From Hypoxylon rubiginosum (Eukaryota > Ascomycota > Sordariomycetes > Xylariales > Hypoxylaceae), in NCBI GenBank assembly GCA_902806565.1, contig CADCXA010000025.1:682001-746000 (forward strand): a stretch of DNA of 64,000 nucleotides, written 5' to 3'. Both the position numbers and the translations under genes were made by a program. Below, piece after piece: positions 10,623 through 21,380 of the stretch. Numbering within the stretch: the stretch's first letter is position 1; each line of letters begins with the position of its first letter. The notes below the pieces were generated by a model. That model saw only the letters and a list, made by a program, of their open reading frames with translations, was not told the origin of the DNA and searched no databases.

Positions 10623-11843
10623 CTACCTCGTCTTCTTGGGCTCAGTAGCAACACCATTCGTCCCGTTATGCCTAGGGCGTCGAGCGTCCAACATAGCGTG
10701 CACCTTATCCAAGGTCCCAAGCCTTACAGTAATAGTCGCAACGCTATTAAATAAGAGAACTAGCAAGTATTGTCAGTCCTCTTCACTCCATCGAAACTAC
10801 TACGAATACGATGACAACTCACTTGTTGGGATAATCACCCACGGCAGGTTGAAGCCGACGTAGTAGCCCCAGAAGTACAGGGGCTCGGGGCGGCTGTGGG
10901 ACAGCCCCGTGAGGTAGGTCTCGCCCAGGCTGGTGCCGTAGTACAGCGCGACGCCGTACAGGTGCGCGACGCAGACGACGACGCGGAGCGCGTGCCGCGC
11001 GGGGCTGCCCCGGACGATGGCCACGGCGTTTGCGAAGCAGAGGGGGCCCCAGACGAACTACGGCACAATGCCAGGATGGATCAGCATGCTGAGAGAATCG
11101 ATGCTGGCCGAACCTTCGCTTTTCGGCTGTGGGGGGGGGAAAAGAAGAAAACCAGACTTACCGCTGTGATGGTCTCGATGCTGAGCATGAAGAAGTCGGA
11201 CGTCAGGTACCGCGAGTCGGACAGCGCGTACTCCTTCCACAGCTGCGCGAGCACGTTTTGCGACGACGCGATGGTGGCGTGGTTGAGAACGAAGTAGCCT
11301 TTAGGGAGGCCGGGTCAGCTCTCCAAGTTGGTACTTGTGCATGATTGTTTTCTGCGGTCTGCAGGAAGACATAATATGGAGGATGAAAAGAAGAGAGAGA
11401 AAAGATAGACAGGCAGATGAGTTAGGGGTCTTACCTTCGAAGAAGCAGTGCAGACATCCATCTAGAGACCCAAGGAGGTAACATCAGTTTCGGTCACACG
11501 CCTAACGTTACGTAGGTAACATTACCCGGGGTAACTTACTCAGAACGAACCAGCAGAACAGAGCCAGGTTCGACTTGGACAAGTTCGGGTTGGCCTTCAG
11601 CGCTACCGCGGAAGCGCCCAGCAGCGCGAAGCCTAGCATGCCCCCCAGGCTTGCCAGGAGCACGGGGAGCGGAGCTTCGTTGGGCTCGTACGCCGGGATG
11701 GGGACGCCGGCGGGATAGTACGGGTGCGCGGGCGCGAGGAAGACCTCGGGCTCTACGACCTCGACCACGATCTCGGGCGCCGCGTAGTGGGCCGCTTCGT
11801 TGTTGCTGTCCGCCCACGGCCACCACCAGTTGCCGCCGTCCAT
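10623..11843 (-). CDS. EBP-type (EXPERA domain) sterol delta8-delta7 isomerase homologue
   Basis: Five exons (11843-11540, 11461-11435, 11298-11162, 11057-10823, 10759-10623) join in frame to 279 residues. The second exon is only 27 nt. After an N-terminal extension of about 60 residues rich in Trp/Pro/Glu, the protein carries the EXPERA/emopamil-binding fold: HCFFEGYFVLNHATI, LAQLWKEYALSDSRYLTSD, LSIETITAFVWGPL and PEPLYFWGYYVGFNLPWVI. These follow mammalian EBP block by block, including the HxxxEG and SIETITA segments that line its active site. Family role: isomerising the sterol B-ring C8 double bond in the ER membrane. Fungi usually use the unrelated ERG2 for this step, so the real substrate here may be a different sterol or terpenoid; that is inference. 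Confidence 0.88.
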
Positions 11844-13347
11844 AATTCCCAGAGTTTGCCTTTATGTCGGGAAAAGCGTTTAGAAAACACGCTATAGATA
11901 TCCGGTTATTTCTTTTTTTTTTCTTCCTCGAAAAGCGACGATCCAGAAGGATTTATCTCAGGTCGCCTCAGCCCAAAATGGTCCCGTTGGGTTTGTACCC
12001 CTTAAGCCACAGTCATTTTTAGCCAATCAGAGCTCTCGCATCTTTAACAACCTAACCCATGGAATTTTACTAATCTAAGATTAAATTAATTGGCGAGTCA
12101 TTGCTACAACGCGACTTGCTGGCAAGGCACCACTCGAACGCGTGATGCTGGCTCAGAAGACTGGTCATTCCAGGAGTTCGTTGGCCATCCTTAGCCATTG
12201 AAGCCCCTGAGTGTGGTTGTCGCCTCAGCATTTCGAATAGGCTTTGAGACCGTGCTAATTGTGTATGCGTCATGAAGCGACCCCAAAACGCAGAACGATT
12301 TTCACTCCAGAATCGTGCGTCGATTGTTCATAGCGAAGACCACGTCGTCGAGGACCTCCGAATCGAGGTAGCCGCACCGTTCAAAAGTCATGTGAAGTAG
12401 TTCTGAAAAGCTTGTCTGGAAATGCCATCTTCACCGGATGACGACAGTATAAGTAGTTTCGCTCTAGAGGTCTCATTTAGTGATCCGTTTTCACAGCCGT
12501 CCGAATAAATGGAAGATTCCATGCCATGGCTCGCGTTGTTGTTACTACTCCTCTATATGTGTCCAGGATGAGCTGTGTCTGCATATCTTTGCATGGTTGC
12601 GTTATGCCCCCACTCGTGTGGCCATCACGGTTCATCCTAACGAAAGGAACCAAGGCTCTGATGGGATTTCCGTCTGCGATGGCCTTGGATGCTGGCTTGA
12701 GGGTCATGGTACTGAACCTTCCTCGCGCCCATAGCCGTCTCCCTAAGGATCAAAGCTATTGCAACGGCTGTTTGAGAACAGGAATCACATGTTACTCAAC
12801 GAGACGCTAAATTCAAGAATGAGGATGATATTAGAACCTCCAACGACGGCCATGTCAGATTCGCCGGATATGAGGCCCTTACCGCATACGCTGTCAGCTC
12901 CGCTCGGGTGGATTATGCTACGGACCTTGCTTACCAGAGCCGAGAGTCCAATCGATATGCCAACCGACAGTATACGTGCCAGGTGCTACTCTCTGAGAAT
13001 GCTTGCCATGGTTGCGACAAGGTAAGGAAAAACAAATCACAGAAAAAAGGAATCGAGTAGTAAACGATGAAAAGAAAAAGAAACAGAAAATTAGCTCTAA
13101 CTCCGTTAATAAAGAAATGCGCTGTAACATAGGCACAGGCAGGTAAGGGCGCAGCCCCCATGTCTTTGGCATTCGGAAATTCTTCGTCACTCCTTCTTAA
13201 CCCAGGCTCGGCGTGGGGAGTATCATCCTATCGTGGACTCTGCTTGTTGTTGCCACCGCCCTGGCGGATCGGGGCGCCGGACTGGCAACAGCAACTTGTT
13301 TACATAGCAATAGGCTTGTATTTTACACAACTGTTTAAGCACAACGC
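11844..13347. other. Intergenic with short unrecognised ORFs
   Basis: About 1.5 kb between the EBP-like start and the HET 3' end. It contains a poly-T/A tract near 11910 and several overlapping ORFs of 60-95 codons (12477-13190) on both strands with no recognisable domain. A decayed gene is possible but I cannot identify one. Confidence 0.4.
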
Positions 13348-16263
13348 TTAAACAAGGGTAATGTCTTGTTCCTCAACGTCCAGGTTATCAATCTCTCCGT
13401 ACATCATACCATGGACAAACGCCTCGCCAACGAGCCGATACACCTCGGCGCCCGTCCGACCTCCGTCCTTCCGCCGTACGAGGTGAGCCGTCGTGGAGCC
13501 GTCGAATATACACAGCACGTCTCCCTCTTCCACCGACCTACGCCCGTAGCCGAATCGTCCGGATGTCGTGGTAAAGGGGCGGTTGTCCCCGAGACCCAGC
13601 AGCATAGCTTCGAAAACGGGGTAAAAGGGACTAGTTTCCGGACTCATCATGAAGAGATATATGTCTTCCTCCTCTGGTGTCGAGGGTGTCCAAAAATCGT
13701 CTTCCTCCTCGACCAACGTGCCGTCTTCGAGCCTGATAAGGGTCAGTTTATGTCATATCTTTTATGGGAAGACCTTGGTGGAGGAGGGGTCGGTTTTCAC
13801 CCTACCTTTTGATGGCTCCCACCCTATCAAACAGATCACGAATCCGCTGAAGCCCGGTTTGAAAATAGACAAAATCCTGCCGTGTGAGAGGAGCCCCGGC
13901 CGCTTTAGTATTGCCGACCAGAGTTTGCCAATAAGCTTCGAACATGTTCGACGGCTTAATGCTTCCAACCGGTGCTTCGACTACTCGAGCCGCCAGGTCC
14001 CTTTCCCAAACTGCCAGGCGATAAACAGACATACGCAGAGACTCGGACCTCATTAACATAGATGGAAATTCTTTAAGATTCGGTATGATCGGGATGGCAG
14101 AATGGAGTACCGAAACTGAATCAAAAACTCTTCCTCTGAGCCTGATTTCTGACCAATTCACCCCCCTTTTTATCATGATTGGTCGCTTTGTTCCTGCCTC
14201 AAAGCGAGGCTGACAAAACTTGCCATAGATAGATGGGGTCCCGTCAAATTGTTTGTATCTATCATCGACGTTTTGGTGGAAATCGGGACACCAACTAGGT
14301 AAGGAGCTTCGTTTTCCGGGCAGAGTAGCACGGTGAAGAGTTGGCCACCAGCTGGTCAGTTCCACGCCCGGAGTTGAGGCCGATTCGGCAAGCAAATACT
14401 GGCAGAAAGTCGAATAAAGTTCATCCAGGCCCATTTTATGGGAGAGAGATAACTCAGAGGGCAAGGTCTCACCGAAGAAACCAAAGGTACCGAAAACCCG
14501 GTCCCGTGGATCGAAACAAGCTTGGAACCCCGTCATCGTCCATACAATCTCCAAGACCACGATGGCAACAAGTGGCCTATCAGGGGCTTGGCTTTCAAAA
14601 TAGGCAGACTGGAGTTGGGTCCTCCAAAGTAGCATCATGGCGAAATTTAAGGGTCTAAATACACGGCCAGGGTCGAGTCCAAGGCTAAGACGTTGGAATT
14701 CCATCTGCATAGCATCCGATTGGGAGAAATGTTGAGGCATTAGGTCCTTGAAAACAGCTGGATTATCGCTCATTCCAGCGAGGAGATGCCACATAGCGTC
14801 AAAGAGGGCTGGCGCCCTGTCTCTACTTGGTAAAGACTGCATCACATCGATTACAGAGCCCCATACGGCTTCTTTAGTAAGTGCTGGTATGTGATCTGGA
14901 GGTATGGATATTGGCGGGTCATCTGGTACGGATATTGGCAGTTCATCCGGTACGGATATTGGCGGGTCATCCGACTCGGAGGCCGGCCCGTCATCCAACA
15001 GAGAGATCGGACGGTCGTCCGGGACGGAAAGCGACAGAGCTCCAAGCGAATCAGTTGGAAGGCGGTCCGGCATGGAATACGAATGTTCTGACCAAGGCGT
15101 ACGTCGACGCCGGCGTCCAGGTATCAGAAAAGGCAACAAATCATCCACAAGAGTGTCTAAATTACAGCCCGTAGAGTCATGATATCTATCCCATAATGGC
15201 CGCACGTCATCTGGCAGGAAGCTCGGCGCCCATTGTATAAAGTCGTAAACTTCCTCGGATTGCAGCATACGCAGATGGGATGGCAGGTCCCACGAGGAAA
15301 GAGCTGAGCGGTCATTTCGCAAAAAGGCCGACAGGGCGACCCCAATAAGGTCTGAAGACCGGCCGACCACAAGAGGGTCTGATGACACGGGTTTAGGACC
15401 AGCTTCTCGATTGCCTGCAGCTTCAGTTCGAAAACCAGCTTGTGGGTCGTCCCGGAGCTTCATCAGGTTGCCCAGGTTGGTTGCCAGCGCGGTGAGCGTA
15501 TCCCAGTTTATCTCGTAGTTTCCGCGTAGAACTCTGATTTCTCTAGCTAAAAGTGCTTCCTAGATATGGAAACAGGATCAGAAAGCTATATCTTGAAGAT
15601 CTCAAAATAATATCTAGTTTCGACGTGAAGTCATAACAGAAATGAGCGTGGAATGTGTTAATCAAAGTATACGGTTTGACCTACTTGGACTATCCACAGT
15701 CGTTCGAACCATCCGTTGCACGAAATTTCTAATACTTCTTCCCAGAGCGGATCGCGACTACTTGGAAACCCCAACCATTGAAATTTCGGTCGTTCGAAAT
15801 TCTCGTCCATCATGTCGAGGACATAGTTCAAGCGTGGCAAGAAGGAGATGGCCTCTGAGGTTTTCTCCGTCGCACATCCGAACCAGATCCATACTTGCGT
15901 TGCTCGGCGGTACACCCGATACATGAACCTGATCTGAGCGGCTTTTTCATTCTCGTCTCTCTGGTTGATACAGAGCGCATCAATCCAGATAGGCCGCGGA
16001 GAGTCTCTCTTGGCAAGGTACGGAAGTGCGTTGCTGAGGTTGTGGTGAATGCGGAACTCCTGATTGTTGCAGATGAAGGGAAAGGTTTGGGACTGATCTC
16101 CCCAGACGTAGGATAGTGCATCGAAGGGTTCGTCCTCCCCGAGCTGGATAGCATCCATGGTCCAAGTAAGGTCACCATTGAGCTCAATAGCCGGACGCAG
16201 GACTCTGATACAGCCCGGCTGAAGTGGCGTGTAGTTAAACGAGGGATATGACTGGTGAGACAT
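13348..16263 (-). CDS. Heterokaryon incompatibility (HET) domain protein
   Basis: Three exons (16263-15685, 15559-13806, 13732-13348; introns 125 and 73 bp) join to 905 residues. The N-terminal HET domain (about 47-200) shows FDALSYVWGDQSQT, then PRPIWIDALCINQRDENEKA with RRATQVWIWFG, and finally WFERLWIVQEALLAREI across the first junction. The C-terminus carries the usual HET-protein tail with GDVLCIFDGSTTAHLV and YRLVGEAFVHGMMYGE. HET domains are the death-inducing modules of fungal vegetative incompatibility; whether this one is active is not shown by sequence. An unusual insert around genomic 14880-15030 encodes repeated PPISVPDD-like units. It is the downstream member of a minus-strand tandem with the collagen-like gene, 808 bp away. 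Confidence 0.9.
14880..15030 (-). repeat. Degenerate in-frame repeat encoding PISVPDD-like units inside the HET gene
   Basis: The DNA repeats GGATATTGGCGGGTCATC-like units (plus strand) about every 24-27 bp. Translated on the minus strand they give DDRPIS, DDPPISVPDE, LPISVPDD and PPISIPPD in succession. Confidence 0.75.
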
Positions 16264-17071
16264 GGCAACTCTTTGAGTATAAAAGTTAAGAATATGGATT
16301 ATGATAGGGCGGCTACAGTAAACGCTTAAGGCACGTAGGAAAGGCGAGGCAAGCCTGGAACCCTCAGGGTGTCATAAAGTACATATGTAGGATAGGCACG
16401 GAGTATAAGGCTCGAGGTTCCAGTTACGATTTGTCCAGTTGGGCATGGGGTCCAAACTGTTCGTAGGCCTGGCCGGGCGTTATGCGGGATTTTCATCGGA
16501 CGATTACGGAATCCTCCATGATGGCCTTCACTGGTCAACTGAAGACGATGGAATAAATACAATTTCATCTTCGGGGCGGCTTCGGTATTGAAAAGTGGCT
16601 GTGTATGCCTATGTAGGTAGCCATAGTGTCACAGTCGTATGTGCCTAGGTCCTGTGCAGACGAGGAAAATGCGGTACTGATGCATGCACAGGCTTCCTGA
16701 TTCCTGTAGCCTGTCCGTCGTGGCGGCAGGCAGACCACGATGGACAGGCAGACCACGACGGATAGGCAGACCACGACGGATAGGCAGACCAGCTCCGGCG
16801 TCAATCGATTTGACTGACTTGTAGCTTTGATTTGATTTGATTTGACTCGAGATAGATTGATGATCAAGTTTAAGTCTCAAGGTTCGCTATGTGGGCTGTA
16901 ATAAAAAAATATAGCGGGCCTACCGCCCGTGCGTAGGTACAATACATGGGACGTACCTCCTCTAACAGAGCCTTGCAGCAACCGCTTTAGCAGCGACAAA
17001 AGATTCAAAACGACCGAGTTACAAGGAATAACTTTATTTTAATACATTAATACACTACAATTAAACAAGTC
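16264..17071. other. Intergenic between HET and collagen-like genes
   Basis: The HET gene promoter should lie here, next to the collagen-like gene's 3' flank. It contains the 18-bp tandem repeat listed separately and no credible gene. Confidence 0.5.
16728..16790. repeat. Tandem repeat, 18-bp unit x3.5
   Basis: Units AGGCAGACCACGACGGAT start at 16728, 16746, 16764 and 16782 (last partial). The first copy differs at a few bases and the other full copies are identical. The unit length is a multiple of three, but no gene spans it. Confidence 0.85.
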
Positions 17072-20000
17072 CTATCTCCGCATTATCTCCAGCATCCTCC
17101 GCGCCTCGTCTCCTTCCTCCGCTATCCTCCTCGACCTCTCCTTCACCGCCGCCGCCCTGCCGTCCCAGTCCCCCGGCCTGAGATACAGCGGGCCGCCGCG
17201 CGCTAGGCCGGCGGCGTCCTGTTTCCCCTTTAGTACGGCGTGCTCGCTCTGATTGGTCAGCCGCGCCACCATGCGCAAGACCGCCGCACCGGTATCTCGG
17301 TCTACCGAGCTACCCGACGCGTACGCCGCGTCCGCCGAGGAGAAGAACTCCTGCACCTGGATCTCGGCGATGGCCTTCTTCTGGAAGAACAGGGCGATGC
17401 CGGCCTTGAGGAGGCCGTGCGCCCGCCAGCGGCGGTGGCGCGTGGGCGCGAGTGCCTGCGCCGCGGCCTGCCGCTTCGATTGCGGCCGCGTGGCGGCGAG
17501 CGCGAAGCGCAGGACCAGCTGGACGTTGCTGTTGACGACCGTGGCCGGCTCTAGCGCTCGCGTATGGAACAGTACGGCGTGGAGCGCGGGCAGGTGGGAG
17601 GCGAACAGGAATTTTAGTTCTTCGAACGAGTGTTTCGACGGATGCGACGGTAGCAGCTTGTCCGGCCAGGGCGCCTTGTCCAGCAGTAGTTCGACTTCGC
17701 GATGCGTGGTCTGGATAAGCGAGGTAGTAAGGGCCTCGGTAGCGAACTCCGATCGAAGGCCAAGCTCATGGTCGCCGTCGCTAGGAGATCCTACCGCCGT
17801 GCCCCACAGTAGGTCTGCTCTGTGGTGCAGCGGAATAGCTTCTACAATCATGTAGGCTTCAGCAGCCCGAATTCCATCAGTGGGGGACATGTCGGCTACC
17901 AGGTCTGATGCTGCTGCGCGTTCTAACGAAGCCATCGAGTTGTGATGTGGGACCCCGATGGTGACGATAACGTCTGGACGACAGACCTTAGAATCCTCGG
18001 GAATATTCGGTCTATTGAAAGTGACGAGGAATCTATCCGTGGGGAGCTTTCGCTGAAGCTGTTCTGCGACATTCTTTGCCAGTGTCTCTGGCTTTGAAGA
18101 ACCCACTTGATGCCACTTCTTGGACGCGGTAATGGCATACCTCGCATGGCTAAGACTAGAATGCTGTTTCTGCTGTGTGATGGCTGTGACAAAGTCTGCT
18201 ACGCTGTGGAATCGATGCGATTGAGTAATGCTGGCTCGCGCATCAGAAACGGATTCGTTGGAGCAGAAAACAACCTCATTCATGAGTTTCTCGTGAGGCT
18301 CGAAATCCGGCGTGTCAAGAAACAAAAAATGGGTATCGTGAGTAGCAGCGGTAATAATAACTTCCGGGTCGCACACATCGAAAATACTTTTGGTACCTTG
18401 GCCAAAGAAATCAAACTGATTCCCCAGGAATATAATAGTTTTCCCCTGGTACTTGGACAAGATATTCCACACCGCATCAGAATCGTGGTCCCTCTGGTCG
18501 AGACCGGCGTAGAGGGAGAGATTCCACGTATCGATTTCCATCCCAAGGGAGTTGTTGATGAACCGACGCACTGAATCAGCTCTCTCTCTCCCGGTTTCAG
18601 AGTTGGTTACCAAGAGGAAAGACGCGCCAGGATGACTATAATAAAGATCAGAAACTTGCATGCTGATCTCGACAATGTGGACAGGATTGACGTCGACTTG
18701 GCCACCAGATTGAGTATACGTTGGCTTCCCCAGATAGAGCTTGACTACGGCTGTGACATGCTGATAACTCTGCGCATTGCTGTGGACTCTGAGTTGTTGC
18801 TTTAGTACTATGCCCCCTCTGCTCCGGATAGTAGATGGACTAATAGTAACGGCATCTTCCCATTGGCCAGATTCCGACAAGAGTTCTCCAAAAGCTGCAG
18901 GAAACGAGATGTCGACCTCAACGGGCCGCGAGTTATCCCCGTGAGGTCCAATTGTTCGGTTTCCATGATTGTAAACCTTTTTGTCATGTTATTAGCCCCA
19001 AGACTGGAGAAGTGGCTTATAATAAAATACATACCTCAAACGACAGTGTGCTCAGTGATGCTTGAGCTACCGTAGCTAACGCTTGGATGTTTCTCAGCTC
19101 ACAGGGATAACTGATATCAACCATCATGTTGAAATCGAATTTCGGAATGTCTCTTTCTAGCCAGGGCATCATCGCACTGAGGTGAATGGCTTCGTGCCGA
19201 GTAAACATAGTCCCTGCCTGTAAGGTTTCATATTTTTCTCGTTCTCGTATCCGCACTTTGATAGACGTGTCGATGGTGACTGATGCCCCCTCCCCTATCG
19301 AGGGCAGAAAAGTCCGTCCATCATCTCCGTCTACCAGCTTGAACCAATCTGATTCAACCATACTTAGTTGTATGGGGCGCGCGGGAGATGGCATTCCTCC
19401 TACATAAGGTCGAGTTAGTATCCAAGGCGACCACAATTGTCCGCTAGCACATACCAGAGTTCCGAACTGTGATTCTTCGGATGAAGAAATGTTCTCCGGG
19501 TTCGAAAATCCCATCTCCGTTCTCGTCCTCGACGTCAAAATCTACGAGCTCAAGGCTGTATAAAGAGCTGTACTCTTGCTGGCTTCCATCCGACTTCTGT
19601 ACAACAATTGTTGCATTGCCTCGAAGACCGTCCACGCCGCTGTGAAGGACACTTGTACCTGCTGTACCGGAGTGGCCATTCTCTCCATCCAGCCCTTCAA
19701 CTCGCTTGAACGTCCGAATAACAGGCTTGCTGTCACATCCGGCGCAGTTTCCCTGCCCACCATGACATTTGCACGCGCCAGGGGTGACCTGAGGAGTGTG
19801 CAACGCGTTGAATCTCATTGCAGCCTGAGCCATTAACGCAGTCATGTTACCCCCAGTCACCACCTGAGCGCCGATTCGCGCGAGCGCTACGCTGCTATAT
19901 CGAGCAGTCAAAGCATGTTAGATTCGTTGCTTTGGGGGTGTTGTTGAGGCTTACCGGCTCTTGTCCACTACCGACTTGTAACGAACTAAGCTGTTGGAGT

Positions 20001-21054
20001 TGGTCGCACCACCTCGTATACAACGATCGGTACAACTATAAACATAGCCAACACGCCCTTCCCTGTGTGCAGTAACGATGAGCATTCTTGTTTCCAGTAT
20101 ATCGAGGAGTAGACATACCATTCGTATCCCTTACCCCCTTTCCCTTTACTTCCGCCTTGACCAGGACGGCCATGTTGCCCAGCTTGGCCGCCCTTTCCGC
20201 TGCCGACATCCCACTTGACTGCCATAAGAAGATGCACTTGATCTTCATGCACAACAATCTCTATGGTCCCACCATTTCCGCCATCTGCACCGTCGCTGCC
20301 GTGCCCAGCACTGCCTAGGTGGTCAGCAAGCAATCACTATAGTCGTAAAATGCTCGGGACAACGCACTCTCCGCCATGGCCTCCATTAGAACCTGCCTTT
20401 ATTATTGTCAGCTCAGGAGAAGAGAGAGAGAAAAGGGAGGAAAGGAAAAAAAGGCAGCGTGCGCAGTATTTATTCGTACCGTAGCATCTGATGTCTCTGA
20501 CGCATCTACTCCGTTGACCCCATCCTGCCCGTTGCCCCCATCTTCACCATTCATACCGTCTTCGCCATTGCCGCCGATCGCGGTGAGGAGCAAGTCTCGG
20601 CCTGCTGGGACATCGACAGACGAAGGAAGCTCCTGCGAGCTCTGAGACGCGGTAACTATTGCACGTATACCACCTTTTACTACGGGAGACTCGACAAGCT
20701 GCACTGAAAGGTGGCCGCCCGCGGATCCAGGTATCGACCGTGGCGCGTCCACTCCGGCGCGCCCGTTCCGTTCGTATTCTATTCTCTGCGTATACTTAGA
20801 AGACTATATTGAACCCGGACCCCCTTTCCAAGATTTGTTCTAGGGGTAAGGTTCTACCGTGTACGCACGGCGGTGGGATGCATGACATACCTGATCGTAG
20901 AGTTGAAGTTGACCAGAGCCATAGTTCTGAAGATCCCGTAGCCCGGTGCTCTGGGCTATGAACGTCCCGTCTTGGCCATCAACTGAGAGTTTCACATTCA
21001 TCTTCGCCACAAATTCTGGAGCTGCGCCGTTGTACAAGAACGGGACAACTCCGC
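17072..21054 (-). CDS. Large glycine-rich collagen-like multidomain protein; 5' end unresolved
   Basis: Eight exons can be joined in frame: 21054-20891, 20785-20480, 20396-20368 (29 nt), 20310-20119, 19990-19955 (36 nt), 19894-19455, 19399-19035 and 18976-17072, giving about 1,145 residues. The start codon is not identified; at least one upstream exon is likely. In order the product has a beta-rich start; collagen-like Gly-X-Y tracts (GGNGEDGMNGEDGGNGQDG, then GSGKGGQAGQHGRPGQGG and KGKGGKG); a Cys cluster (GACKCHGGQGNCAGCDS); and an EF-hand/dockerin-like loop DENGDGIFEPGE leading into a CARDB-like beta domain. A 600-residue C-terminal region follows with alternating strands and helices (FLLVTNSE, GKTIIFLGNQFDFFG). 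I do not recognise this last domain. No signal peptide can be judged. It is divergent from an RBR ligase. Confidence 0.75.
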
Positions 21055-21380
21055 CTATGGGTATTCATATCTAGTCCTACAGGATATAAGGCCGAGTCGA
21101 TAGACAACCGTCTGTCGCGGCCGCCCGACGACCCCGCTTTCTATTAAAAAGGGGTGTAGCATCAAAGCGCCCAATTAAGCTGTGTAGGATTCTACACATG
21201 TCCTACGAAGTATAATCAGCCCTGCTTGAGTCCGCCTTGTATGGGCCATTGGCCCATAACGCCTGTGTAATAAAGAGGGCGGAATAAGTGTGACGCCCGG
21301 CTAGGCTGCCAGTGCATCCAGGTTGGATTATAAGGCTCTGACACCATGGACTGGTCTAGATTGTGCATGTCGGCTTACTC
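21055..21380. promoter_or_regulatory. Divergent region between the collagen-like and RBR ligase genes
   Basis: About 330 bp between the last resolved exon of the collagen-like gene and the first in-frame ATG of the RBR gene. It probably contains the missing first exon of the former plus a shared promoter. The acceptor TAG just before 21054 implies an upstream exon. Confidence 0.45.

Noticed and set aside
12477..13190. Cluster of short ORFs on both strands
   Set aside because: No domain, no consistent splice joins and no codon pattern like neighbouring genes.
16728..16790. Possible CRISPR-like array
   Set aside because: Units are directly adjacent 18-bp tandem repeats with no spacers, in a eukaryotic genome.
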